From Methylomarinovum caldicuralii (GTDB lineage: Bacteria > Pseudomonadota > Gammaproteobacteria > Methylococcales > Methylothermaceae), in contig NZ_AP024714.1 in assembly GCF_033126985.1 (NCBI RefSeq), forward strand, positions 1,116,001 through 1,180,000: DNA of 64,000 nucleotides, written 5' to 3'. The position numbers and the translations under genes were made by a program. The notes under the pieces are model-generated. The model did no database searches. It was not told the DNA's origin and was given only the letters and a program-made list of their open reading frames with translations. The number at the start of each line of letters is the position of its first letter. The first letter of the stretch is position 1. Positions 29,155 to 42,292 of this stretch are shown here, in pieces.

Positions 29155-30474
29155 ATGAGCAAACGCATCGACTTCATCGCCCGCTCCGGCGGGCATCTGG
29201 AAGGCCAGGCCCGGGTGCCGGGGGACAAGTCCATTTCCCACCGCGCCATCATGCTCGGTTCCATCGCCGAGGGCGAGACCTGCGTGCAGGGGTTTCTGGA
29301 GGCCGAGGACGCCCTGGCGACGCTGGCGGCCTGCCGGCAGATGGGGGTCAGGATCGAGGGGCCGGAGCAGGGCCGCGTGACCATCCGCGGGGTCGGCATG
29401 CACGGTCTCAAGGCGCCCGGTGAACCTTTGTATCTGGGCAATTCCGGCACCTCCATGCGCCTGCTCTGCGGCCTGCTCGCCGGCCAGCCTTTCGACAGCG
29501 TTCTCACCGGTGACGAATCCCTGTCGCGCCGTCCCATGCGCCGGGTCACCGAACCGCTGCGGCAGATGGGCGCGGAGATCGACACCACTCCCGACGGCAC
29601 CGCCCCGCTCCACATCCACGGCGGCCGCAAGCTCCACGGCATTCACTACGACATGCCGGTGGCCAGCGCCCAGGTCAAATCGGCGCTGCTGCTGGCGGGG
29701 CTGTATGCGGAAGGGGAAACCTGCGTCACCGAACCGGCGCCGACCCGCGACCACACCGAACGCATGCTCGACGGCCTGGGTTACGAAGTGCGGCGGCAGG
29801 GCAACCGGGTCTGCCTGCGGGGCGGCGGCAGGCTGACCGCCGCCGATCTGGACGTGCCGGCGGACATCTCCTCGGCGGCGTTCTTTCTGGTGGGGGCCAG
29901 CATCGCCCCCGGCTCCGAGCTGATTCTGGAACACGTGGGCATCAATCCCACCCGCACCGGCGTCATCGACATCCTGCGCCTGATGGGCGCCAAGATCGAA
30001 GTGCTCAATCCCCGCATGGTGGGGGGGGAGCCGGTGGCGGATCTGCGGGTGGTGCACCGTCCCCTGAAGGGCATCCACATCCCGGAAAAGTTCGTGCCCC
30101 TGGCCATCGACGAGTTTCCGGTGCTGTTCGTCGCCGCCGCCTGCGCCGAGGGGGAGACGGTGCTGACCGGTGCCGAAGAGCTGCGGGTCAAGGAAAGCGA
30201 CCGCATCCAGTCCATGGCCGACGGCCTGCAGATCCTCGGCATCGATGCCCGCCCCACGCCCGACGGCATGATCATCCAGGGCGGCCGCATCGGCAGCGGC
30301 CGGGTCCACTCCCACGGCGACCACCGCATCGCCATGGCCTTCGCCATCGCCGCCCTCAGAGCCTCGGGGCCGATCGAGATCGAGGACTGCGCCAACGTCA
30401 ACACCTCCTTCCCCGGCTTTGCCGAGCTGGCCGGGCGTCTGGGGCTGGCGATCGAGGTGGTGGAACATGACTGA
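29155..30474 (+). CDS. aroA: 3-phosphoshikimate 1-carboxyvinyltransferase (EPSP synthase)
   Basis: AroA adds enolpyruvate to shikimate-3-phosphate, the sixth step of the shikimate pathway and the target of glyphosate. The 439-residue protein has PGDKSISHRAIMLGSIAEG (about 21-39), LGNSGTSMRLLCGLLAGQ (about 97-114) and RVKESDRIQSMADGLQ-like sequence at LRVKESDRIQ. The alanine in LAGQPF after the NSGTSMR loop may place it among class II-like enzymes, but I cannot settle the class by eye. The stop overlaps the cmk start by eight bases. Confidence 0.96.
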   Translation: MSKRIDFIARSGGHLEGQARVPGDKSISHRAIMLGSIAEGETCVQGFLEAEDALATLAACRQMGVRIEGPEQGRVTIRGVGMHGLKAPGEPLYLGNSGTSMRLLCGLLAGQPFDSVLTGDESLSRRPMRRVTEPLRQMGAEIDTTPDGTAPLHIHGGRKLHGIHYDMPVASAQVKSALLLAGLYAEGETCVTEPAPTRDHTERMLDGLGYEVRRQGNRVCLRGGGRLTAADLDVPADISSAAFFLVGASIAPGSELILEHVGINPTRTGVIDILRLMGAKIEVLNPRMVGGEPVADLRVVHRPLKGIHIPEKFVPLAIDEFPVLFVAAACAEGETVLTGAEELRVKESDRIQSMADGLQILGIDARPTPDGMIIQGGRIGSGRVHSHGDHRIAMAFAIAALRASGPIEIEDCANVNTSFPGFAELAGRLGLAIEVVEHD

Positions 30475-31162
30475 CGTCCCGGTACTCACCATCGACGGGC
30501 CCAGCGGGGCCGGGAAGGGGACTGTCAGCCGCCGCATCGCCAAGCGCCTGGGCTGGCATTTCCTAGACAGCGGCGCCATCTACCGGGCTCTGGCCTGGGC
30601 AGTGCAGCGGCGCGGGGTGGATCTGGACGACGAAGATGCCGTGGCTCGGGTCGCCAGCGATATGAAGCTGGAATTTGTTTGCAACGATGCCGTCCAAGTC
30701 ATTGTGGACGGTGAAGATGTGACCGACCGCCTCGCTACCGAAGACGTGGGGCGGATCGCCTCGAAGATCGCCGCCTATCCCAAGGTCCGCCGGGCCCTGC
30801 TGGAGAAGCAGCGTGCCTTCCGCCGTCCCCCGGGGCTTGTGGCCGACGGCCGTGATATGGGAACGGTGGTGTTTCCCGACGCGCCTTACAAGGTCTTTCT
30901 CACCGCCAGCGCCGAGGAAAGGGCTAGACGCCGCTTTTTGCAGTTGAAAGCCCAGGGATTGGATGTTAATCTTGACCAAATAATCAAGGACTTGGAAGAG
31001 CGGGATCGGCGCGACCGGGAGCGCAAGGAGTCGCCGTTGGTGCCGGCCGGGGATGCGGTCGTCATCGACTCCTCGAATCTCACGGTCGATGAAGTAGTCG
31101 AACGGATTCTGGCCCGGTTGCCGCAGGCGCTGAAGAGTCCGCGTGGGGCCTCCGCTTCATAG
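30467..31162 (+). CDS. cmk: Cytidylate kinase
   Basis: Cmk phosphorylates CMP and dCMP with ATP. The 231-residue protein has the P-loop IDGPSGAGKGTVSRRIAKRL at its start, FLDSGAIYRALAWA (CMP binding), GRDMGTVVFPDAPYKVFLTA and the LID region RDRRDRERKESPLVPA. ATG at 30467 overlaps aroA. The cmk-rpsA order is one of the most conserved gene pairs in proteobacteria. The middle of this gene (30660-30980) uses more A/T than its neighbours but encodes normal Cmk sequence. Confidence 0.97.
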   Translation: MTDVPVLTIDGPSGAGKGTVSRRIAKRLGWHFLDSGAIYRALAWAVQRRGVDLDDEDAVARVASDMKLEFVCNDAVQVIVDGEDVTDRLATEDVGRIASKIAAYPKVRRALLEKQRAFRRPPGLVADGRDMGTVVFPDAPYKVFLTASAEERARRRFLQLKAQGLDVNLDQIIKDLEERDRRDRERKESPLVPAGDAVVIDSSNLTVDEVVERILARLPQALKSPRGASAS

Positions 31163-31243
31163 GGAAGCGGGGGTGTCGTTCAACCTAACGAAATTTAGAT
31201 CGTTTTGACAGACCCGGCCCGGCCGGGCGTGGAAGTTATCAAC

Positions 31244-32914
<1,671 letters not shown>

Positions 32915-32935
32915 GCCCCTTGCCGGCCAAACGAC

Positions 32936-32964
32936 GAGGGGGCGTCAGCGCCCCCTCTTTCTTT
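32936..32964 (+). terminator. Intrinsic terminator after rpsA
   Basis: gagggggcg-tca-gcgccccctc forms a nine-to-ten-bp GC stem followed by tttcttt. It separates rpsA from ihfB, whose start is only 15 bases further on, so ihfB depends on readthrough or on a promoter inside this short gap. Confidence 0.85.
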
Positions 32965-32978
32965 GTGGGGCGGCAATC

Positions 32979-33296
32979 GTGAACAAATCCGAACTGATCG
33001 AAAATCTGGTCGAGCGCCTGGCCAGGGAAAAGGGGATCGAGCTCAACGTCAAGGACGTGGAGCTGGCGGTCAAGCACATCATCGACTATATGGCCGACGC
33101 CCTGGCCTCAGGCCAGCGGATCGAGATCCGCGGTTTCGGCAGCTTTTCGCTGCGTTACCGGCCACCGCGTATGGGGCGCAATCCCCGCACCGGCGAGCCG
33201 GTGCCGCTGCCGGCCAAACACGTGCCGCATTTCAAACCCGGCAAGGACCTGCGCGAGCGGGTCAACGCCGCGGCTCAAGGTAGGGTGGAGGAATAA
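32979..33296 (+). CDS. ihfB: Integration host factor subunit beta
   Basis: IHF beta pairs with IHF alpha to bend DNA sharply at specific sites, and supports sigma-54 promoters by looping DNA. The 105-residue protein starts at GTG 32979 ([14 protein letters not shown]) and has the DNA-intercalating proline arm [24 protein letters not shown]. The C-terminal extension (AAAQGRVEE) is typical. Its place after rpsA is conserved in gammaproteobacteria. IHF could assist the sigma-54 promoter proposed before fliL; that is inference. Confidence 0.97.
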   Translation: MNKSELIENLVERLAREKGIELNVKDVELAVKHIIDYMADALASGQRIEIRGFGSFSLRYRPPRMGRNPRTGEPVPLPAKHVPHFKPGKDLRERVNAAAQGRVEE

Positions 33297-34577
<1,281 letters not shown>

Positions 34578-34581
34578 GGAC

Positions 34582-34683
34582 GGAAGCGGAGGCTTGGCTT
34601 CCGGGACGCGGTGAATCCGTCCCTGGACGCTCGAAACCCGGCCATCCAGGCCGGGTACGTCCTCCAGCCAAGCCTCCGCTTCC
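34582..34683 (+). repeat. Branched palindromic intergenic element, copy 1
   Basis: This 102-bp element lies between serS and adk. Its outer arms GGAAGCGGAGGCTTGGCT (34582-34599) and AGCCAAGCCTCCGCTTCC (34666-34683) are perfect complements. Inside lies a conserved core that begins GGGACGCGGTGAATCC, continues CCCTGGACGCTCG and ends with a hairpin, CCCGGCC-atcca-GGCCGGG. The core recurs at 35403-35505 (inverted) and 46709-46812. No open reading frame or promoter is apparent; it may act as a 3' mRNA structure or terminator for serS. The remaining 34684-34732 leads to the adk ribosome site (AAGGAG). Confidence 0.85.
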
Positions 34684-34714
34684 TCGGCTCCAGTGCGCGG
34701 CCACGTGAGAATGA

Positions 34715-35383
<669 letters not shown>

Positions 35384-35402
35384 AGGATTATGGATCAAAA
35401 CC

Positions 35403-35505
35403 GGATGCCGGTGCTTCCTTCGAAGGGCGTGCCCGGCCTGGACGGCCGGGTTCGAGCGTCCACGGATGGATCCACAGCGTCCCTGAGAAGGAAGCACCGG
35501 CATCC
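35403..35505 (-). repeat. Branched palindromic intergenic element, copy 2 (inverted)
   Basis: This 103-bp element lies between adk and leuC, with the core in the opposite orientation to copies 1 and 3. Its perfect 18-bp arms are GGATGCCGGTGCTTCCTT (35403-35420) and the complement at 35488-35505, unrelated in sequence to the arms of the other copies. Read leftward the core is GGGACGCTGTGGATCC, ATCCGTGGACGCTCG, then the hairpin CCCGGCC-gtcca-GGCCGGG. From 35506 to 35575 the sequence holds only the leuC leader, in which I see no clear promoter and a weak ribosome site. Confidence 0.85.
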
Positions 35506-35575
35506 AAGCTCCTCAGGCAACTTCGATTTTCCCCGTCGGTCGAACCGACAATAACCTGACCGCAACGACGAGAAC

Positions 35576-36976
35576 ATGGCTAAAACCTTATACGACAAGA
35601 TCTGGGACGCCCACGTCATCCGCACCGAGGAGGACGGCAGCTCCCTGCTTTACATCGACCGCCAGCTGATCCACGAGGTCACCTCGCCCCAGGCCTTCGA
35701 AGGCCTGCGCCTGGCCGGGCGCAAACCCTGGCGTTTTGATGCCAATCTGGCGGTGGCCGACCACAACGTGCCCACCAAGGACCGCGACCGGGGCATCGCC
35801 GATCCGGTTTCCCGCCTGCAGGTGGAGACCCTGGAAAAGAACTGCCGCGAATTCGGCATCCCGGTGTTCTCCATGAGCGACCACCGCCAGGGTATCGTCC
35901 ACGTGGTGGGGCCGGAGGAAGGCTTCACCCTGCCCGGTATCACCCTGGTGTGCGGTGACTCCCACACCTCCACCCACGGCGCCCTGGGGGCGCTGGCCTT
36001 CGGCATCGGGACCTCGGAGGTGGAGCACGTGCTTGCCACCCAGACCCTGTGGATGAAGAAGGCCAAAAACATGCTCGTCAAGGTCAACGGCCACGTGGGG
36101 CCGGGGGTGACGGCCAAGGACATCGTCCTGGCCATCATCGGCGCGATCGGCACCGCCGGCGGTACCGGTTACACCATCGAATTCGCCGGCGAGGCCATTG
36201 AGGCCCTGTCGGTGGAAGGGCGCATGACGGTGTGCAACATGGCCATCGAGGCCGGCGCCCGCGCCGGGCTGATCGCCGTGGACGATGCCACCATCGAATA
36301 CCTGGAAGGCCGCCCTCTGGCTCCCAAGGGAGAACTGTGGGACCGGGCCGTCAGCGCCTGGCAGAACCTCCACAGCGATCCCGACGCCGAGTTCGACAAG
36401 GTGGTGGAATTGGATGCCGGCGCCATCGAACCCCAGGTGACCTGGGGCACCTCGCCGGAGATGGTGGTGCCGGTCAGCGGCCGGGTGCCCGATCCGTCTC
36501 AGGAAAAGGATCCCACCAAGCGCAAGGGCATGGAGCGGGCCCTGGAATACATGGGCCTGGCACCCAACACCCCGATCGAGGCCATCCGACTGGACAAGGT
36601 CTTCATCGGCTCCTGCACCAACTCGCGCATCGAGGACCTGCGGGCGGCGGCGGCGGTCATCAAGGGCCGCAAGGTGGCCGACACCATCAAACTGGCGATG
36701 GTGGTGCCCGGTTCCGGGCTGGTGAAGGAACAGGCCGAAGCCGAGGGGCTGGACAAAGTCTTCCGCGAGGCCGGCTTCGAATGGCGCGATCCGGGCTGCT
36801 CCATGTGCCTGGCCATGAACGCCGACCGCCTGGAGCCGGGGGAACGCTGCGCCTCCACCTCCAACCGCAATTTCGAAGGGCGCCAGGGTTACGGCGGCCG
36901 CACCCATCTGGTGAGTCCGGCCATGGCGGCCGCGGCCGCGATTGCCGGTCATTTCGTCGACGTGAGGAAGTTCTGA
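35576..36976 (+). CDS. leuC: 3-isopropylmalate dehydratase large subunit
   Basis: LeuC with LeuD isomerises 2-isopropylmalate to 3-isopropylmalate in leucine synthesis, using a 4Fe-4S cluster. The 466-residue aconitase-family protein has [19 protein letters not shown], then the cluster cysteines in [13 protein letters not shown] and [15 protein letters not shown]. Length and sequence are standard. leuD begins within its stop (TGATG). The leuCDB-asd-fimV order matches Pseudomonas and relatives. leuA is not in this window. Confidence 0.97.
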   Translation: MAKTLYDKIWDAHVIRTEEDGSSLLYIDRQLIHEVTSPQAFEGLRLAGRKPWRFDANLAVADHNVPTKDRDRGIADPVSRLQVETLEKNCREFGIPVFSMSDHRQGIVHVVGPEEGFTLPGITLVCGDSHTSTHGALGALAFGIGTSEVEHVLATQTLWMKKAKNMLVKVNGHVGPGVTAKDIVLAIIGAIGTAGGTGYTIEFAGEAIEALSVEGRMTVCNMAIEAGARAGLIAVDDATIEYLEGRPLAPKGELWDRAVSAWQNLHSDPDAEFDKVVELDAGAIEPQVTWGTSPEMVVPVSGRVPDPSQEKDPTKRKGMERALEYMGLAPNTPIEAIRLDKVFIGSCTNSRIEDLRAAAAVIKGRKVADTIKLAMVVPGSGLVKEQAEAEGLDKVFREAGFEWRDPGCSMCLAMNADRLEPGERCASTSNRNFEGRQGYGGRTHLVSPAMAAAAAIAGHFVDVRKF

Positions 36977-37620
36977 TGCTAGCATTCGATCGAATCAAAT
37001 CCCAGGTGATCCCGCTGGACCGCGCCAACGTGGACACCGACGCCATCATCCCCAAGCAGTTTCTGAAATCCATCCGCCGCACCGGTTTCGGGCCGTTCCT
37101 GTTCGACGAGTGGCGCTATCTGGACCGGGGCGAGCCGGACATGGACTGCAGCAACCGGCCCAAAAACCCCGACTTCGTCCTCAACAAGCCGGAATACGCC
37201 CACGGCCAGATCCTCCTGACCCGGGAGAACTTCGGCTGCGGCTCCTCGCGCGAGCACGCCCCCTGGGCCCTGGCCGATTACGGCATCCGCGTCATCATCG
37301 CCCCGAGCTTCGCCGACATCTTCTACAACAACTGCTTCAAGAACGGCATCCTGCCCATCGTCCTCGACGCCGAGACGGTGGACCAGTTGTTCCGCGAAGT
37401 GGGGCCCGGCTACGAGCTGGAGGTGGTGCTGGAAACCCAGACCATCACCAAACCCGACGGCACCGTGATCGGTTTCGACATCGACCCCTCGCGCAAGGAA
37501 CGCCTCCTCAAGGGTCTGGACGACATCGCCCTGACCCTGGCCTTCGCCGAGGACATCCGCGCCTACGAGAACCGGCGCCACGAGGAGGCGCCGTGGCTGT
37601 TCGCACCCATTCAACCCTGA
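36976..37620 (+). CDS. leuD: 3-isopropylmalate dehydratase small subunit
   Basis: The swivel-domain subunit of isopropylmalate isomerase. The 214-residue protein has [20 protein letters not shown] at the start, the [20 protein letters not shown] substrate loop and a C-terminal [19 protein letters not shown] 36976 shares a base with the leuC stop, indicating translational coupling needed for equal subunit amounts. leuB follows 14 bases downstream. Confidence 0.97.
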   Translation: MLAFDRIKSQVIPLDRANVDTDAIIPKQFLKSIRRTGFGPFLFDEWRYLDRGEPDMDCSNRPKNPDFVLNKPEYAHGQILLTRENFGCGSSREHAPWALADYGIRVIIAPSFADIFYNNCFKNGILPIVLDAETVDQLFREVGPGYELEVVLETQTITKPDGTVIGFDIDPSRKERLLKGLDDIALTLAFAEDIRAYENRRHEEAPWLFAPIQP

Positions 37621-37634
37621 ACCAAAAAGAGAAT

Positions 37635-38720
37635 ATGAGCAAGAAAATCGCAGTTTTGCCCGGTGACGGCATCGGCCCGGAGATCGTCCGCGAAGCCCTG
37701 AAGGTGCTCGACTGCCTGCGCCAGGAATTCGATGTTGCGGTGGAAACCGAAGAAGCCCTGGTGGGCGGGGCCGCCTACGACGCCACCGGCACCCCCTTGC
37801 CCCCCGAAACCCTGGAACTGGCCAAGGCCGCCGACGCGGTTTTGCTGGGGGCGGTCGGGGGGCCGCGCTGGGAGCCGCTGGACTATTCGGTGCGCCCGGA
37901 GCGGGCTCTGCTGGGGCTGCGCTCGGAGCTGGGCCTGTTCGCCAACCTGCGCCCGGCAGTGCTCTATCCCCAGCTGGCTGACGCCTCCACCCTCAAGCCG
38001 GAGGTGGTTTCCGGCCTCGACATCCTCATCGTCCGCGAACTGACCGGCGGCATCTACTTCGGCAAGCCGCGTGGGGTGCGGACCCTGGACGACGGCGAGC
38101 GGGTCGGCATCAACACCCTGATCTACAACGAGTCGGAAATCCGCCGCATCGCCCAGGTGGCCTTCGACACCGCCATGAAACGGGGCAAGCGCCTGTGCTC
38201 GGTGGACAAGGCCAACGTCCTCGAATGCACCGAGCTGTGGCGCGAGGTGGTCACCGAGGTGGGCAGGGACTACCCGGCGGTGGAACTGAGCCACATGTAC
38301 GTGGACAACGCCGCCATGCAGCTGGTGCGGGCGCCCAAGCAGTTCGACGTCATGGTGACCACCAACCTGTTCGGCGACATCCTTTCCGACTGCGCCGCCA
38401 TGCTCACCGGCTCCATCGGCATGCTGCCCTCGGCCTCCCTGGACGAGAAGGGCAAGGGCATGTACGAGCCGATCCACGGCAGCGCCCCGGACATCGCAGG
38501 CCGTGGCATTGCCAATCCCCTGGCGACCATCCTGTCGCTGGGCATGCTGTTCCGTTACACCTTCCATGACGAGGACATCGCCGCGCGCATCGACAAGGCG
38601 GTGGAAGCGGCCCTCGACAGCGGCGTGCGCACCGCCGACATCTGGTCGGAAGGGACCCGCAAGGTGTCCACCGCGGAGATGGGCGATGCGGTGGTGGCGG
38701 CGTTGCGGGCCCAGGCTTAG
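37635..38720 (+). CDS. leuB: 3-isopropylmalate dehydrogenase
   Basis: LeuB oxidises 3-isopropylmalate with NAD to 2-oxoisocaproate. The 361-residue protein has [17 protein letters not shown] at the start, the substrate arginines in the [20 protein letters not shown] region, the [13 protein letters not shown] motif and the metal/NAD region [23 protein letters not shown] 37635 follows an AAGAGAAT ribosome site. It is one operon with leuCD and probably asd, nine bases downstream. Confidence 0.97.
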   Translation: MSKKIAVLPGDGIGPEIVREALKVLDCLRQEFDVAVETEEALVGGAAYDATGTPLPPETLELAKAADAVLLGAVGGPRWEPLDYSVRPERALLGLRSELGLFANLRPAVLYPQLADASTLKPEVVSGLDILIVRELTGGIYFGKPRGVRTLDDGERVGINTLIYNESEIRRIAQVAFDTAMKRGKRLCSVDKANVLECTELWREVVTEVGRDYPAVELSHMYVDNAAMQLVRAPKQFDVMVTTNLFGDILSDCAAMLTGSIGMLPSASLDEKGKGMYEPIHGSAPDIAGRGIANPLATILSLGMLFRYTFHDEDIAARIDKAVEAALDSGVRTADIWSEGTRKVSTAEMGDAVVAALRAQA

Positions 38721-38729
38721 GAGGTCGGT

Positions 38730-39755
38730 ATGAGTGATAAAACCTACGACGTTGCCGTGGTCGGCGCCACCGGCGCCGTCGGCGAGGCGATGCTGGAGAT
38801 CCTGGCCGAGCGGGATTTCCCTGTGGGCGAAGTCTATGCCCTGGCCAGCGCCCGATCCGAGGGGGAGAAGATCCGCTTCAGGAACCGCACCCTGGTGGTC
38901 CAGGATCTGGCCAAGTTCGACTTCAAGAAGGCCCAAATCGGCCTGTTTTCCGCCGGGGCGGCGATTTCGGCCCAGTACGCCCCCATCGCCGCCGAGGCCG
39001 GCTGCGTGGTGATCGACAACACCTCCCAGTTTCGCTACGACGACGACATTCCCCTGGTGGTGCCGGAGGTCAATCCCGATGCCATCGCCCGCTACAAGAA
39101 CCGTGGCATCATCGCCAACCCCAACTGCTCCACCATCCAGATGGTGGTGGCCCTGAAGCCCATCTACGACGCCGTCGGCATCGAGCGCATCAATGTCGCC
39201 ACCTATCAGGCGGTGTCCGGTTCCGGCAAGGAGGCCATTGAGGAACTGGCGATGCAAACCGCCTACCTGCTCAACGGCAAACCCATCGAGCCCAAGGTGT
39301 ATCCGAAGCAGATCGCCTTCAACTGCCTGCCCCACATCGACGTCTTCCTCGACAACGGCTACACCAAGGAAGAGATGAAGATGGTGTGGGAAACCCGCAA
39401 GATCATGGGAGACGAATCCATCCAGGTGAATCCCACCGCAGTGCGGGTGCCGGTGTTCTACGGCCACAGCGAGGCAGTGCACATCGAAACCCGGACCAAG
39501 ATCAGCGCCGACGAGGCCCGCTGCCTGCTGGAACAGGCCCCCGGGGTGGTGGTGCTCGACAAACGCGAACCGGGCGGTTATCCGACCGCAGTGACCGAGG
39601 CCGCCGGCCGCGATCCGGTCTATGTAGGCCGGATCCGGGAGGACATCTCCCACCCCCGCGGGCTGAATCTGTGGGTGGTGGCGGACAACGTGAGAAAAGG
39701 GGCGGCCCTCAACAGCGTGCAAATTGCGGAGTTGCTGGTCAAAAAATATATTTAA
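38730..39755 (+). CDS. asd: Aspartate-semialdehyde dehydrogenase
   Basis: Asd reduces aspartyl phosphate to the semialdehyde, the branch point to lysine, diaminopimelate, threonine and methionine. The 341-residue protein has the NADP motif VVGATGAVGEAMLEIL (about 10-25), the catalytic Cys133 in IANPNCSTIQMVVAL and the substrate-binding and catalytic His region around RVPVFYGHSEAVHIE. A GGAGG site lies upstream of ATG 38730. It ends 46 bases before fimV, in the order asd-fimV known from Pseudomonas. Confidence 0.97.
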   Translation: MSDKTYDVAVVGATGAVGEAMLEILAERDFPVGEVYALASARSEGEKIRFRNRTLVVQDLAKFDFKKAQIGLFSAGAAISAQYAPIAAEAGCVVIDNTSQFRYDDDIPLVVPEVNPDAIARYKNRGIIANPNCSTIQMVVALKPIYDAVGIERINVATYQAVSGSGKEAIEELAMQTAYLLNGKPIEPKVYPKQIAFNCLPHIDVFLDNGYTKEEMKMVWETRKIMGDESIQVNPTAVRVPVFYGHSEAVHIETRTKISADEARCLLEQAPGVVVLDKREPGGYPTAVTEAAGRDPVYVGRIREDISHPRGLNLWVVADNVRKGAALNSVQIAELLVKKYI

Positions 39756-39801
39756 GCTATTCTTACAGGAAAGCCAAGAACAGCTCAATAGGAGATCCAA
39801 A

Positions 39802-42279
39802 GTGCGCAAATTCGCGAAGACCCTGGCGGTGATGGGCGTTCTGACGCCAGCCGGCGTGAATGCACTGGGCGTGGGGGAGATCAAGCTCCACTCCGCCTTG
39901 AATCAAAAGTTGCTGGCGGAAATTCCGATTCTGGCCGCACCGGGCGAGGATCCCGACCAGATTCAGGTGCATCTGGCGTCACCCCAGGCCTTCGCAAGAG
40001 CAGGACTTTCCCGACCTTACGACCTTACCCGGTTACGCTTCTCCAAACCGCTGCGCAAGCCCGACGGCAGTCTGGTCGTCCAGGTCACTTCCACCGACGC
40101 CATCCGGGAGCCGTTCCTCGATTTCCTCGTCCAGGTTGAATGGCCCCAAGGACAGATGCTGCGGGAATTCACCGTGTTGCTGGACCCGCCGCTCACCTAT
40201 GACGATGTGGTCAAAGTGGCCCAGACTCCGCCCGGGATCACCCCGGGCCCGGTCCAGCGCAGCCGTTCCAGTGCCACGGTGAACGCGGGTCTGAGCCAGG
40301 GGCAGGCGATGGCTTACGGGCCGGTGCGGCGCAACGAATCCCTGTGGAAGATCGCCGAGAAGCTCAAGCCGGACGCCGCGATCACCACCGAGCAGATGAT
40401 CATGGCGCTGTACCGCAAGAACCCGCGGGCGTTCGAGCACGACAACGTCAACGAACTCAAGGCCGGCGTAACCCTGAAGGTGCCGGAGCGCGAGGAAATC
40501 CTCTCCCTTTCCCCCAGGGAGGCGCGGCAGGCGTTTCATCGCCATTATCAAAACTGGCTCGCCCAGCGCGCGCCGGAACCTGAGCCCCAGAAGGAAGCAG
40601 CAGAGGATGTCAAGCAGCCCCAGCTGAAGCTGGAAGCGCCGAAGGAAACCGAACTCGCCAAGGCCGAGACGGTCGACATCCCGGTGGTGGAAGGCCCGGA
40701 ACCGGCCGCCAATCCGGCCACGGCTGAAGAGCTGGCGGCGTTGCGGTCCGAGAATGAAGCCCTGAAGGCCCGTCTCGACGCCCTGGAAACTCGCCTCGAC
40801 GCGCTGCTGGAGATGAAGAATGCCGCCCTGGCCGGCGTCGCCGCTGCCGGACGCACGCAACCGGCGCCTTCCCAGCCGGCACCTTCCCAACCGGCGGAAG
40901 CGGTGACGCCGGAACCTGCAGCGTCCGAGGCGAAAAAACCGGCGGCCCCCAAACCCTCCGCTGCGGTGGAGAAAGCCGCGGCCAATTCGGAACCGGCCAC
41001 GCAACCGCCGAAACCAAAACCCCAAACCAAACCGCGACCTGAAATCAAACCACGGCCGGTTTCGACCGCCCAGGCCGGAGAATCCGGCTGGGGTAATCCG
41101 CTCTACCTGTCTCTGGGTGGTGGCAGCCTGCTGCTGCTGGGCGTGGCCGGCTGGTTGATCTGGCGTCGCCGTGCCCTGGCGGACGCCCAGGCGGACAGCC
41201 TGTTGGTGGATATGGACACAGCGCCAGCGCCCGCTGTGATCCACGCCGAGGAGAAGCCGGCCGAGGTTTCCGCCGCTGACACCGCGCCGGAAGCGGCGGC
41301 CGTTACGCCGGTCAGCGGGGTCGAGGTGGCGGAAAGCTCCTTCCTCAGCGAATTCACGCCGAGCGATTTCGACATTCTCGAGGCAGACAACGAGGCCGTC
41401 GATCCCATCGCCGAAGCCGATGTCTATCTGGCCTACGGGCGTTATCAGCAGGCGGAGGAATTGATCAAACAGGCCCTGGCGGAGGAGCCGGCCAATCGTG
41501 CGCTGCAGTTGAAGCTGCTGGAAATCTACTACGCCAACGAAGACGCCGATGCCTTCGAGAAGTATGTCCGTGAGCTACAGCAGGCCGGCGCCCCGCAGGA
41601 TCCCGAATTCTGGAGCAAGGTCGAGGAGATGGCCCGCGAACTGGAGATCGGGAGCGATTTGTTCAGCGGGGGCGATGCAGCCCCGGCCGCAGCGGCCGAC
41701 GCTAAGGTCAATAAGGACGAAGCCGGCCCTGAAGCGGCTGTCGCGACTTTCGATCTGACCGATAGCGGCGCAGAATTCCCCTCAGCGGCCGGGGATACGC
41801 CGCTTACCCCGGAAGAAGAAGCGAAGCCTTCCGGCATCGGGGAATCAGTGGCTGCGACCGGAGCGACGACAGTGGCCGACGAGGATGAGGAACTGTCCCA
41901 GGGGCTGGATTTCGACCTGGGGAATTTCAATCTGGAAGCGCTGCAGAACCAGGACCGGGACGACGAAGATCGCGGGCCGGAGCAGGTCGCCGAAGAAGAC
42001 GACAACGTGCTGGCGTTTTCCGTTGCCAACGAAGCCGGTTCGGGGAATCCGGAAACACCGGCGGAAGCAGAGGAAGCAGCCCAGGAGGACGAGGAACACT
42101 TCGACCTCACCGACATGGACGAGCTGGACACCAAGCTGGATCTGGCCCGGGCCTACGTCGATATGGACGATATGGAATCGGCCCGGGCCATTCTGGAGGA
42201 AGTGCTCAGCCACGGAAACGAAAAACAGCAGCAGGAGGCCAGGGAGTTGCTGGACCGGGTCGGCATGGCTTCTTCCTGA
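39802..42279 (+). CDS. fimV: FimV-like pole-organising protein
   Basis: FimV/HubP proteins bind peptidoglycan at the old pole and recruit type IV pilus, chemotaxis and flagellar placement factors. The start is GTG 39802, eight bases after TAGGAG, giving 825 residues: a signal peptide (KFAKTLAVMGVLTPAGVNAL, then GVGEIKLHSALNQKLLAEIP), a conserved periplasmic beta domain, a LysM-like region (about 171-230), a short coiled coil (about 310-335), a Pro/Ala-rich stretch with repeated PAPSQ (about 350-430), one membrane helix (about 434-452), then an acidic cytoplasmic part with TPR helices and the FimV C-terminal motif LDLARAYVDMDDMESARAIL. It is probably the polar hub for the ParC/ParP and FlhF systems encoded downstream; that link is inference from Vibrio HubP. 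Confidence 0.93.
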   Translation: MRKFAKTLAVMGVLTPAGVNALGVGEIKLHSALNQKLLAEIPILAAPGEDPDQIQVHLASPQAFARAGLSRPYDLTRLRFSKPLRKPDGSLVVQVTSTDAIREPFLDFLVQVEWPQGQMLREFTVLLDPPLTYDDVVKVAQTPPGITPGPVQRSRSSATVNAGLSQGQAMAYGPVRRNESLWKIAEKLKPDAAITTEQMIMALYRKNPRAFEHDNVNELKAGVTLKVPEREEILSLSPREARQAFHRHYQNWLAQRAPEPEPQKEAAEDVKQPQLKLEAPKETELAKAETVDIPVVEGPEPAANPATAEELAALRSENEALKARLDALETRLDALLEMKNAALAGVAAAGRTQPAPSQPAPSQPAEAVTPEPAASEAKKPAAPKPSAAVEKAAANSEPATQPPKPKPQTKPRPEIKPRPVSTAQAGESGWGNPLYLSLGGGSLLLLGVAGWLIWRRRALADAQADSLLVDMDTAPAPAVIHAEEKPAEVSAADTAPEAAAVTPVSGVEVAESSFLSEFTPSDFDILEADNEAVDPIAEADVYLAYGRYQQAEELIKQALAEEPANRALQLKLLEIYYANEDADAFEKYVRELQQAGAPQDPEFWSKVEEMARELEIGSDLFSGGDAAPAAAADAKVNKDEAGPEAAVATFDLTDSGAEFPSAAGDTPLTPEEEAKPSGIGESVAATGATTVADEDEELSQGLDFDLGNFNLEALQNQDRDDEDRGPEQVAEEDDNVLAFSVANEAGSGNPETPAEAEEAAQEDEEHFDLTDMDELDTKLDLARAYVDMDDMESARAILEEVLSHGNEKQQQEARELLDRVGMASS

Positions 42280-42292
42280 GCGCCCGCTCGTT

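Noticed and set aside
31205-31243. TTGACA at 31205 as the -35 of an rpsA promoter
   Set aside because: No acceptable -10 lies 15-19 bases downstream; the stretch is the GC-rich leader stem.
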